A model generated the notes under the pieces. The model had not been told where the DNA came from. It was given only the letters and a program-made list of their open reading frames with translations, and made no database searches. Positions 1 to 6,306 of a DNA stretch of 8,419 nt are shown here, in pieces. The position numbers and the translations under genes are program-made. The first letter of the stretch is position 1. Every line of letters starts with the position of its first letter. This DNA is from Pyrodictiaceae archaeon (GTDB lineage: Archaea > Thermoproteota > Thermoprotei_A > Sulfolobales > Pyrodictiaceae): positions 1-8,419 of the forward strand of contig JALTZQ010000254.1 of NCBI GenBank assembly GCA_027046105.1, read 5' to 3'.

Positions 1-64
1 CTCGTGGACAGCTAGGGTGCGCTCACTCCAGTTATTTAACGGTGCGAAGATAGTATGTGAGTAG
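1..64 (+). other. Possible C-terminal tail of an upstream plus-strand gene
   Basis: Reading from position 2, twenty sense codons run from the left edge to a TAG at 62-64, with a plausible archaeal codon mix. This could be the last part of a gene that starts before the window. Nothing in the short peptide identifies a family. A competing reading exists on the minus strand: an ATG at 99-97 opens a frame that stays open to position 1, but it has no visible ribosome binding site and its composition is rich in histidine. I cannot settle which is real, or whether this is simply intergenic DNA. Confidence 0.2.
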
Positions 65-71
65 GAAGCTG

Positions 72-82
72 TGTGTTTAACT
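72..82 (+). promoter_or_regulatory. Weak TATA-like element ahead of the plus-strand gene pair
   Basis: The stretch TGTGTTTAACT has an archaeal TATA-like core centred near 78. An archaeal start site usually lies about 26 bases downstream, here near 103-105. That would leave a leader of about 25 bases before the GTG at 129, long enough to hold the GGGGTG ribosome-binding-like motif at 117-122. A second TATA-like stretch, TTATTTAAC, lies near 32-40. Both are weak matches seen by eye, so this is only a candidate. Confidence 0.2.
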
Positions 83-128
83 AGCCTATGTAGGCGCATT
101 GGTCTCGTTTTGGGCCGGGGTGTCTCCT

Positions 129-482
129 GTGAATCAAAACTGTGATGGTAGGGATATTCTCGAGCGCTTGGAACGGGTTATGTCGAACAGTGAACTTGCA
201 GAATGGCTCCGAGACTTTGTATCAGCATTTAATCATGCATGGAGCGAGGTAGCGAGCAAACGCCTTGTCGATGTAACAGCCTCTATGATTCTTGCACAAA
301 TAGGTGCAGGGATCTATGGTGCTACCCGTATTGCAGGGTCTAGACCAGAGGAAGCATTACGTGAAGCAGAGAACCAATTATGTCGAATACTTGATGCCGC
401 TATCTCACTTCTGAGAACTAGCTTTGAGACAGGCAGCTTGGAGGAGACCTATAGGAGGACTGTGGATAAAATTGGGTCATGA
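129..482 (+). CDS. Unknown small helical protein, coupled to the hydrogenase protease gene
   Basis: I do not recognise this protein of about 117 residues. It looks almost wholly alpha-helical: an amphipathic N-terminal helix rich in Leu, Glu and Arg, then a Trp-containing stretch, a small-residue-rich helix (ILAQIGAGIYGA) that could pack against a partner, and two charged helices. No signal peptide, zinc site or cofactor motif is visible; there are two scattered cysteines. The start is uncertain. GTG 129 has GGGGTG six bases upstream; TTG 99 (127 residues), GTG 120 and ATG 181 are also in frame. The stop at 480-482 overlaps the likely TTG start (472) of the maturation endopeptidase, so translational coupling is likely. 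From context alone it may help hydrogenase maturation, for example as a chaperone or adaptor, but this is inference. Confidence 0.6.
   Translation: MNQNCDGRDILERLERVMSNSELAEWLRDFVSAFNHAWSEVASKRLVDVTASMILAQIGAGIYGATRIAGSRPEEALREAENQLCRILDAAISLLRTSFETGSLEETYRRTVDKIGS
453..458 (+). promoter_or_regulatory. Ribosome binding site for the endopeptidase gene
   Basis: AGGAGG lies inside the end of the preceding gene, 13 bases before the TTG at 472. It is the only strong SD match in the area and supports a start close to 472 rather than TTG 424, which would add sixteen residues unlike the family's usual N-terminus. The spacing is longer than ideal. Confidence 0.45.
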
Positions 483-1020
483 CTGCAAAGCAGCTATAAT
501 AGGTGTTGGCAATAGACTCTTCGGTGATGATGGCTTTGGCTCGTGTCTTGCTGAGGCATTGCGAAAGTGTAGTAGAGGTGATCCCTGCATATACTCCCTA
601 GAAAGACTTGGTCCAGGCGATGCCTGGGTCTTTACAGGTAAGAAGCTAGTTATCTTCATAGATGTTGTTGAAGATGAGCGTGTTGAGCGTGGTTGGTTAG
701 CACTATACAAGATTGATCCATATGAACTAAGTAATGGTGAGGCAATTGAGATTATTAGGCAGATCGATCCACATGAAATTGATCCTGCAAGACTAGCCGT
801 GTTAGCTTACGTGTCTGGAATCCTTGATGCGGAAGTCCTTCTCGTGGGGATACGTGGCTACAACTATGAGTTTGGGCAAGGTGTCTCAGAGGAGCTAATA
901 GCACGTGGTATGCGTATAGTTGATTTCCTAGCTAAGTTACTGTATGAGAAGGGATATAGGCTGGAAATAGACGAAGCATGCATGGAGGCTAGTTTAAGAG
1001 GATGCAGCCGACCACCATAG
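472..1020 (+). CDS. [NiFe]-hydrogenase maturation endopeptidase (HycI/HybD family, peptidase A31)
   Basis: This cytoplasmic protease of about 182 residues removes the C-terminal tail of the hydrogenase large subunit once nickel is in place, letting the active site close. It shows the family N-terminus IIGVGNRLFGDDGFG at residues 9-23 and the three expected nickel-sensing positions of HybD-type enzymes: an acidic residue at D20, D64 in the strand LVIFID, and H101 in IDPHEID. A later LVGIRGYNYEFGQG matches the region usually seen as VGxxPxxxxxG-like. Start choice: TTG 472 places the conserved glycine motif nine residues in, as in relatives; TTG 424 is an upstream alternative. Its likely substrate is the large subunit encoded on the opposite strand at 4471-6306, which has the matching DPCxxCxxH cleavage motif. 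Family assignment is firm; the substrate pairing is inferred from proximity. Confidence 0.92.
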   Translation: MGHDCKAAIIGVGNRLFGDDGFGSCLAEALRKCSRGDPCIYSLERLGPGDAWVFTGKKLVIFIDVVEDERVERGWLALYKIDPYELSNGEAIEIIRQIDPHEIDPARLAVLAYVSGILDAEVLLVGIRGYNYEFGQGVSEELIARGMRIVDFLAKLLYEKGYRLEIDEACMEASLRGCSRPP

Positions 1021-1030
1021 ATATCATGGC

Positions 1031-1426
1031 CTATTCCTCTACCGGTACTAGTAGAGGAATAACATTTACTACTTCCCTAAGCTTCCTAAGACTCTCCACG
1101 AGGCTCCTAATACCAGCACTGGGGCCATGCACATAGATAGAGGCTATGACGTGTCTCGGGCTAGCACGTGCCACATGTATAGAGGAGACCACTTCGTTGT
1201 CTAGGCTTAGGATGTGCGTAAGAGGCTTGTCTTGACCAGGCTTTAGTATCACGACTACGATACCTGCTAGGTTTTCTCGTGAGAAGAGGAGGGAGAGCAT
1301 TGATGAATAGACACGTATAGCTTCGGATACAAATTGTGAACGACTACCATACCCAAACTCATGTACTATCCTTTCAATTTTCTTGGCAAGGTCTTCTGGT
1401 AGAGCAACACCAAAGCGAACAACCAT
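1031..1426 (-). CDS. NikR-like ribbon-helix-helix transcriptional regulator
   Basis: This small DNA-binding protein (131 residues from ATG 1426) has the two-part plan of NikR. Residues 1-45 form a CopG-type ribbon-helix-helix (MVVRFGVALPEDL, then the GYGSRSQFVSEAIR helix pair), and residues 55-131 form a beta-alpha-beta ACT-like sensing domain. Classic NikR binds nickel with three His and one Cys (H76, H87, H89, C95 in E. coli). By my alignment only H87 is kept here (H84, in SSIHVA). The H89 position is Ala, the H76 position is Leu (a His, H71, sits two residues away), and the Cys position is His (H92). It may therefore sense another metal or ligand. The start at ATG 1426 gives the usual RHH N-terminus; GTG 1438 is an alternative. 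It lies 56 bp behind hypF and could be part of the same transcript, controlling the cluster or nickel uptake. Function is inferred. Confidence 0.82.
   Translation of the reverse strand: MVVRFGVALPEDLAKKIERIVHEFGYGSRSQFVSEAIRVYSSMLSLLFSRENLAGIVVVILKPGQDKPLTHILSLDNEVVSSIHVARASPRHVIASIYVHGPSAGIRSLVESLRKLREVVNVIPLLVPVEE
1032..1061. terminator. Perfect 11-bp inverted repeat at the convergent gene junction
   Basis: TATTCCTCTAC (1032-1042) is exactly mirrored by GTAGAGGAATA (1051-1061), with an 8-base loop. The repeat covers the last codons and stop of the regulator gene and begins 11 bases after the stop of the endopeptidase gene. It could act as a terminator or a 3'-end stabiliser for transcripts arriving from either side. 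No strong T-run follows on either strand, so intrinsic archaeal termination is not clearly supported. It could also be a protein-binding site. Confidence 0.5.
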
Positions 1427-1437
1427 AGAGCCACACA

Positions 1438-1450
1438 CTCTCTAGGAGAG
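1438..1450. repeat. Short imperfect palindrome upstream of the NikR-like gene
   Basis: CTCTC-TAG-GAGAG forms a small dyad just before the ATG at 1426, inside the 56-base gap behind hypF; CCCGGG follows at 1453-1458. An RHH regulator could autoregulate from such a dyad. It is short enough to be chance. Confidence 0.2.
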
Positions 1451-1482
1451 CCCCCGGGAAACCCTAAGATCTATCTACTTGT

Positions 1483-3789
1483 TCAGCTACTTGTCTTTGC
1501 TGCCGCAACTACTAGTTGACCCACAGCGATACCTCCATCGCCGGGAGGGAGCTTTCGAGGGATAACAACTGTGGCATCATGCTCTGCAAGTGCTTGTTTA
1601 ATACCTTGGACAATATAGGTGTTTACAGCAGCTCCTCCAGAGACGAATATAGGGCCCTCAAGCCTCTCAAGGTATCTAGCCGCGAGCTCGCCTAAGGCTC
1701 TGCCAAGCCCAGCTAGTATTGTCCTAGCGAGATCCTCGACGCGCTTATCAAGATTCTCTAGTACCCATTCAAGTAGAGCGCGGGTATCAACAACAAGTCT
1801 TCCATCAACGTGTGCTAGGGGCGGAGTATAGCCGAGATCTTTTCCATAGTCTGCACGTGCTTCAAGCATTATGGCTGGCTCGCCTTCATAGGTACGTTCA
1901 AGCGATATACGGAGTAGTGCTGAGAAGGCGTCAAGGGTACGGCCCATGCTAGTAGTCACGATGGCTCTCCTACTCTTGGCTAACTTGTATGTAACCCTCA
2001 CTTCTAGGAGCCCATGGGGGAGCGCCTCTATAAGACCGAGTTTCTCTAGGAGAGCTTCTACCTCATCCTCGTCATAGCCGGTCTGAGCTAGTAGGGCAAT
2101 GAGTGGTTTTACAGGGTATTTAGCAGCAGTATCACCTCCAGGCAAGTAGAATGGATAAAGGCTTCCCACGCGCTGAAAATCGGTGTATGAAGTCTCTAGT
2201 ACTTCGCCACCCCATATCCCACCATCGACGCCATATCCTGTCCCATCTATTGTTATAGCAATACCCTTCCAGTCAAGCCCAACCCCATACTCCGCCATTG
2301 CTGCGGCTGCATGAGCGTGGTGGTGCTGGACTTCTAGTAGCTCAGCATTGTACTTCTCAGCAAGTTCTAGGGCGAGGTCACGATTATGGTATAAGGGGTG
2401 CATATCGAGAACTACATTTCTTGGCCTTAGTTTATAAACTTGTATAAACCATTCTAGCTCACGTTGTAGATCATCTAGTTGGCCAGGTTCATCTAGATCA
2501 CCTATGAACTGCGTTGGGACGAGCTTGTCTTCAAAACCTACAGCACCAGCGACTTGAAGCTCGGCGCCAACAGCTATACTGTCCGGTAGAGGTATTGGCG
2601 ATTTTAACCACAGTGGTGCATAGCCTCGTGCACGGCGCAGAAACACTGGCTTACCATCGGTAAATCTTATAACACTATCGTCGACACGATGCACTATTCG
2701 ACGCTCATGCTCAACAATATAGTCTACGACATCCTTGAGCTCACGGAGTACACAGTCAAGACTAGTACACATAGGCCTTCCATGTATATTCCCGCTCGTC
2801 ATTATAAGAAAGCCATCACGTAAGCCTCGTAGGAGCATGACTTGGAAACCGGTATAGGGCAGCATAACACCAAGTGTTGAAAGACCTGGTGCAACCTCCT
2901 CAGAAACCCTTGAACCAGGCCTCTTAGGTAGTATCACTATGGGCTTCTCGGGAGACTCTAGAAGCAAGCGTGCACCGGGCGGAGGAATAGTTATCTCCTC
3001 GACAACACTATAGTCTCTAGCCATAAGGGCAAAAGGCTGTCTTGGCCTCCTCTTCCTTCTCCGAAGCTCTCTTACAACATCATCACTTGTAGCTAGCGCA
3101 GCTATATGGTATCCTCCAACACCCTTTATAGCAACTATGTGTCCTCTTTCAATAGCATCAACGATAAACCCAACTGGATCATCAACATCGATAAGTCTAC
3201 CTTTTGAGTCATAGACAAAGGTTCTAGGCCCACACTTAGGACAACTAATACCCTGTGCATGGAATCTACGTATACTTGATGGATCCTTGTACTCTCTTGT
3301 GCAGTCAGGGCAAAGCGGGAAATCCTGCATAGTAGTATTCTCACGATCGTAAGGCACGGTGACCATCATTGAGAAACGTGGCCCGCACCACGCACAGCTA
3401 TTCCAGGGATACCTATAGAAACGTGAGGATGGATCAAGGATCTCTCTTATACAGTCCTCACATATACCGAAATCGGGTGGTATCATACTTCGCTTGCTTA
3501 GCCTCTTCTCACTTCTTCGAATGATGAACTCTCTAAAGCCTTGTAGCTTTGTGGCCTCAAGTTCTATAGATTCTAAACGACATGGTGGGGGTTTTTCTGT
3601 TACAAACTTTGTGAGAAACCTTACTAAAGCATTATTGTCTCCTTCGACGTAGACTTCTACTTCACTTCCACCAAGATTTACAACATAACCCTTAACTCCG
3701 GAAGACACTGCCACGCGATAAATAAATGGTCTAAAACCTACACCTTGTACTATACCAGTTATTCTTAATCGGAGACCTTTCTCAGCCAT
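1483..3789 (-). CDS. hypF: Hydrogenase maturation carbamoyltransferase HypF
   Basis: HypF uses carbamoyl phosphate and ATP to carbamoylate the C-terminal Cys of HypE, the first step in making the CN ligands of the NiFe site. All domains are present in this 768-residue, full-length protein. The acylphosphatase domain (1-92) has VQGVGFR with R20 and N38. Two zinc fingers follow: C110/C113 with C132/C135, and C160/C163 with C183/C186. The YrdC-like domain (about 205-395) includes IKGVGGYHIA and TSGN. The Kae1-like carbamoyltransferase domain (about 405-760) has VQHHHAHA (H489-H493), IDGTGYG (D515), PGGDTAAKYP, VSGGAAVN and PPGDGG. ATG 3789 follows GAGAGGTG by 8 bases and is the only sensible start, overlapping the upstream unknown gene by 25 bp, so coupling is likely. 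No key motif is missing. HypE, HypC, HypD, HypA and HypB are not in the window. Confidence 0.97.
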   Translation of the reverse strand: MAEKGLRLRITGIVQGVGFRPFIYRVAVSSGVKGYVVNLGGSEVEVYVEGDNNALVRFLTKFVTEKPPPCRLESIELEATKLQGFREFIIRRSEKRLSKRSMIPPDFGICEDCIREILDPSSRFYRYPWNSCAWCGPRFSMMVTVPYDRENTTMQDFPLCPDCTREYKDPSSIRRFHAQGISCPKCGPRTFVYDSKGRLIDVDDPVGFIVDAIERGHIVAIKGVGGYHIAALATSDDVVRELRRRKRRPRQPFALMARDYSVVEEITIPPPGARLLLESPEKPIVILPKRPGSRVSEEVAPGLSTLGVMLPYTGFQVMLLRGLRDGFLIMTSGNIHGRPMCTSLDCVLRELKDVVDYIVEHERRIVHRVDDSVIRFTDGKPVFLRRARGYAPLWLKSPIPLPDSIAVGAELQVAGAVGFEDKLVPTQFIGDLDEPGQLDDLQRELEWFIQVYKLRPRNVVLDMHPLYHNRDLALELAEKYNAELLEVQHHHAHAAAAMAEYGVGLDWKGIAITIDGTGYGVDGGIWGGEVLETSYTDFQRVGSLYPFYLPGGDTAAKYPVKPLIALLAQTGYDEDEVEALLEKLGLIEALPHGLLEVRVTYKLAKSRRAIVTTSMGRTLDAFSALLRISLERTYEGEPAIMLEARADYGKDLGYTPPLAHVDGRLVVDTRALLEWVLENLDKRVEDLARTILAGLGRALGELAARYLERLEGPIFVSGGAAVNTYIVQGIKQALAEHDATVVIPRKLPPGDGGIAVGQLVVAAAKTSS

Positions 3790-4376
3790 GCTTCAAGCAC
3801 CTCTCGCCACTTACTCCACGAAAAGACTTTCATTTTATCCTGCCAATCATAGGCAACATCAATGCGTCCAGTACACTCATTAACCCATATAGCAACAACA
3901 TTTGATGCCATCACCGTGTAATCGCAAGTCTCCTCAAGAAAGCCTATGGTAAGCCCGGTTTTCGCCAAAACAGCTAGGTGTTTAGGAGGATTATCTACGA
4001 TGCGTATCCTCTCATAGCCCATAACGCGTAGACGCCAAATATCGACTTCATGACTCCTCATCATATGCTCGTACTGGGCCAAAGCAAGAATGAAATCAGC
4101 ATAGTAGGGCTTTATAAACTCTATTCGCTTCCCCCTCATGGCTATTGATGCTATTGGGACACCGCCATAATCCCAGGTAGTGGCGATGGCCACACCCGTG
4201 ATAGTGTTGGAAAGTACATCTAGTACTGGGTGTATCTTGTAGACTGCTCTCCTCTTGCCGGGAAGCTCAATAAACACGTGTTGCCGCCCAAGTGGTTTAA
4301 CGTACACCGGGAAACCTCTACGAAGAACAGCACGTGCCACATGGACTACTACGTTACCTAACTCTATTTCGCCCAT
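3765..4376 (-). CDS. Unknown protein encoded between the hydrogenase large subunit and hypF
   Basis: I do not recognise this family. From ATG 4376 the protein has 203 residues and begins MGEIELGNVVVHV. It looks soluble and mixed alpha/beta, with no signal peptide or membrane helix. Notable points are a WDYGG turn (68-72), a KPYYADFILALAQYEHMM helix region (about 89-106), two cysteines far apart (C151 in EETCDY, C168 in NECTG), and a Trp-rich C-terminal helix (W187, W190, W197). Start choice: ATG 4376 has AGAGG close upstream; ATG 4391 and GTG 4442 (225 residues) are in frame but lack an SD, and 4442 would precede the predicted transcript start. Its 3' end overlaps hypF by 25 bp. Its place between hydrogenase and hyp genes suggests a maturation, chaperone or assembly role, but nothing in the sequence proves this. 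Confidence 0.85.
   Translation of the reverse strand: MGEIELGNVVVHVARAVLRRGFPVYVKPLGRQHVFIELPGKRRAVYKIHPVLDVLSNTITGVAIATTWDYGGVPIASIAMRGKRIEFIKPYYADFILALAQYEHMMRSHEVDIWRLRVMGYERIRIVDNPPKHLAVLAKTGLTIGFLEETCDYTVMASNVVAIWVNECTGRIDVAYDWQDKMKVFSWSKWREVLEAWLRKVSD
3798..3805 (-). promoter_or_regulatory. Ribosome binding site of hypF
   Basis: On the minus strand GAGAGGTG ends 8 bases before the ATG at 3789, inside the coding region of the preceding gene. It supports the hypF start despite the 25-bp overlap and suggests coupled translation. Confidence 0.7.
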
Positions 4377-4442
4377 AAACCCTCTTCCCATCAAGCTACT
4401 AGCGAAGGCTTGTCGCTGAGGCAGGAGGATAGAGGGTTTCAC

Positions 4443-4456
4443 AGAAAAAACTATAG
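4443..4456 (-). promoter_or_regulatory. TATA-like element / T-run after the large subunit gene
   Basis: On the minus strand CTATAGTTTTTTCT starts 15 bases after the TAG of the large subunit gene. TATAGTTT resembles an archaeal TATA box and would put a transcript start near 4424, giving the downstream unknown gene and hypF their own promoter. The six-T run could equally serve as an archaeal oligo-T terminator or pause for the hydrogenase structural transcript, or do both. Composition is the only evidence. Confidence 0.35.
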
Positions 4457-4470
4457 GAGCGAGGATGCGG

Positions 4471-6306
4471 CTATGTTGGGCAGAAGTGTAGGGCTTTTAC
4501 TATCTTGTCTATGGTCTTTATCTTCTTGTTCTTGCCGACAACTTGTATGTGTACAGCACAAGCGAGACATGGATCAAAGCTCCTTATGGCTCGGACGAAG
4601 TCAAGGCCTTCCCACTTAGTGGGCTCAGTTTCTTCTGTAATCCACGTATTTGCAACACTTTGCTCAAAGGGGCTCATTCCCCATTTGTCTTGGGGGCTTA
4701 CATTTACAGTTGTCGGTGCATGGATCTGTATATTGAGTACTTTACCTCCCTGCTGAATCATCCAGTGACGCACACTACCACGTGGTGCTTCTGTAAAGCC
4801 AACTCCCTTTGTAATGCCTGGTGGTACTTTCCACGGCCTAGAGGCTTCCACTTTGCCTGCCCGTACAAGTTCTAGGGCCTTAACAACATTTGCCCATGCA
4901 GCGGCAACATCGAGTACATGGTTAAATGCTCTTGCCCATAGCCGGTATATCGTTGTACTTTTCCTTGGCACCTTCCATTCAAACGTCATCTCCTCACAAA
5001 CCGTTGATGGCAGCTCGTCAGCGCAAGCACGCGGTAGTGTAACGCGTAATACACCATTTCCTGGACCAAAATCGCTCTTCTGCATTGAGGTTATTAGCAT
5101 TCTTGGATAGGGGCCAACTTCCACTGGCACAATCGTGCCATCCTTCCAAACAACGCGTACGTGGGTAGCCCACGTGTATTTCGCAGCCCAGTCTCTTACA
5201 CCAGGCTTGGGTATAGTCAACTTGTTCCATGGATGATATGCAGGGTCTGCATGACCCCATAGAAGTTTGTTTCCTAAGGGGTCTTGCTCGGTATACCATT
5301 CAAGTCCTCGGATCTTATCAATCCATTCATCGTAGAAAGCTCTCTCTACATGCTCCATTGTACTAACGTTTATATCACTATACTTTGTCGTCTTCAGCTC
5401 ACCGTTTACTACTAGACCAGGCTTTATCGTTCTTGCTTGTGCTGTTTCATCCATGGCTTTATAGAACTCTTCCCACGATACGTAATCGCCCATATTGGCA
5501 TATAGTTCTGGGTCTTCAAACAACCCTACACTCATTGCTATTGGTGGATCATAGGTTAAGCCATTATCGGCATAGCCTATTTGCTCGAAGAAACTGAGTA
5601 GGTCCCACCAGACTAGGTAATTGAACTTTACCCACGCGGTTAGCTTGACAAGACGGAACGTATAGCCCATGAGCAGGTACTCAGCATTGGTAAGGTCAGT
5701 CGAAATACCGCCTGGGATAAGTGTTGAGGGATGACTATGTCTACCATAGATTAGAACTCCCGCTTCACGTGCATATCGCTGGAAACGGACAGCAAGTTGC
5801 CACATCCTGCCCGTTATAGGGTTCAGAGCCTTCATGATATCAGCTATGGTTGTGAACCCGTGTATATCGCGGTGTTCAGCATACGTCTTCTGTGCCTCCT
5901 CCCACACACTAGGTGTGAGCTTCGAAACTATGGATTCACTATAGTCTGGCCCTTCAAGCATATTGAGTATTATCGAGTGATCGTAGATGTGATCAGTCAT
6001 AGCGAATGCCAGGTTCCTTAAAACAACACCAAATTCGTGTGGTGACACCCCGTAGACCATATCAGTTGCTATGACGTCGGCATTTGCGTGGCTTGCACCA
6101 CATACACCACATAAACGGCTAGTTATGTGTGGTAAATCCTCGGGTGGTCGACCGAGGCTAAATATCTCGAAGCCACGGAACATAGTTGCATATGAGCGTA
6201 CTGTCTCTTTGATGGGCCTTTTTGTATCGGTGTCGACGACAACTCTAAGTGCTAAGTGTCCCTCAATACGGGTGATGGGGTCTATAATCATTTCAAGCTT
6301 TGCCAC
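4471..6306 (-). CDS. [NiFe] uptake hydrogenase large (catalytic) subunit, group 1 type
   Basis: This subunit holds the Ni-Fe active site that splits H2. From GTG 6306 it has 611 residues. The family N-terminus MAKLEMIIDPITRIEGH has R13 and E15. The first CxxC is RLCGVC (C66, C69) with H73, the GRHSHPSTLIPGG motif lies near 188-200, the conserved EAPRG Arg is R509, and the second CxxC is DPCLACAVH (C580, C583, H586). All four Ni-binding Cys are present. A 25-residue tail follows H586 and should be cut off by the endopeptidase, so this is the precursor form. GTG 6306 is preceded by GAGGTGAG, overlaps the cytochrome b gene by 14 bp and gives the family's usual start; ATG 6333 would add nine residues. 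The protein has no signal peptide of its own, consistent with co-export by the Tat signal of the small subunit. Group 1g (crenarchaeal) is my likely subclass from context. Confidence 0.96.
   Translation of the reverse strand: MAKLEMIIDPITRIEGHLALRVVVDTDTKRPIKETVRSYATMFRGFEIFSLGRPPEDLPHITSRLCGVCGASHANADVIATDMVYGVSPHEFGVVLRNLAFAMTDHIYDHSIILNMLEGPDYSESIVSKLTPSVWEEAQKTYAEHRDIHGFTTIADIMKALNPITGRMWQLAVRFQRYAREAGVLIYGRHSHPSTLIPGGISTDLTNAEYLLMGYTFRLVKLTAWVKFNYLVWWDLLSFFEQIGYADNGLTYDPPIAMSVGLFEDPELYANMGDYVSWEEFYKAMDETAQARTIKPGLVVNGELKTTKYSDINVSTMEHVERAFYDEWIDKIRGLEWYTEQDPLGNKLLWGHADPAYHPWNKLTIPKPGVRDWAAKYTWATHVRVVWKDGTIVPVEVGPYPRMLITSMQKSDFGPGNGVLRVTLPRACADELPSTVCEEMTFEWKVPRKSTTIYRLWARAFNHVLDVAAAWANVVKALELVRAGKVEASRPWKVPPGITKGVGFTEAPRGSVRHWMIQQGGKVLNIQIHAPTTVNVSPQDKWGMSPFEQSVANTWITEETEPTKWEGLDFVRAIRSFDPCLACAVHIQVVGKNKKIKTIDKIVKALHFCPT

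Noticed and set aside
1..99. Minus-strand open frame from ATG 99 running off the left edge
   Set aside because: Only 33 codons are visible, with no ribosome binding site and an odd His-rich composition. The plus-strand reading is at least as plausible, so neither is claimed as a firm gene.
477..710. Minus-strand frame of 77 codons opposite the endopeptidase
   Set aside because: It is a low-complexity Ser/Pro/Thr-rich shadow of a clearly conserved gene on the plus strand.
4410..5110. Several plus-strand open frames (4410-4619, 4505-4756, 4543-4875, 4814-5110) across the large subunit gene
   Set aside because: They are antisense shadows of the well-conserved hydrogenase large subunit. They show no family motifs and read like translated complement.
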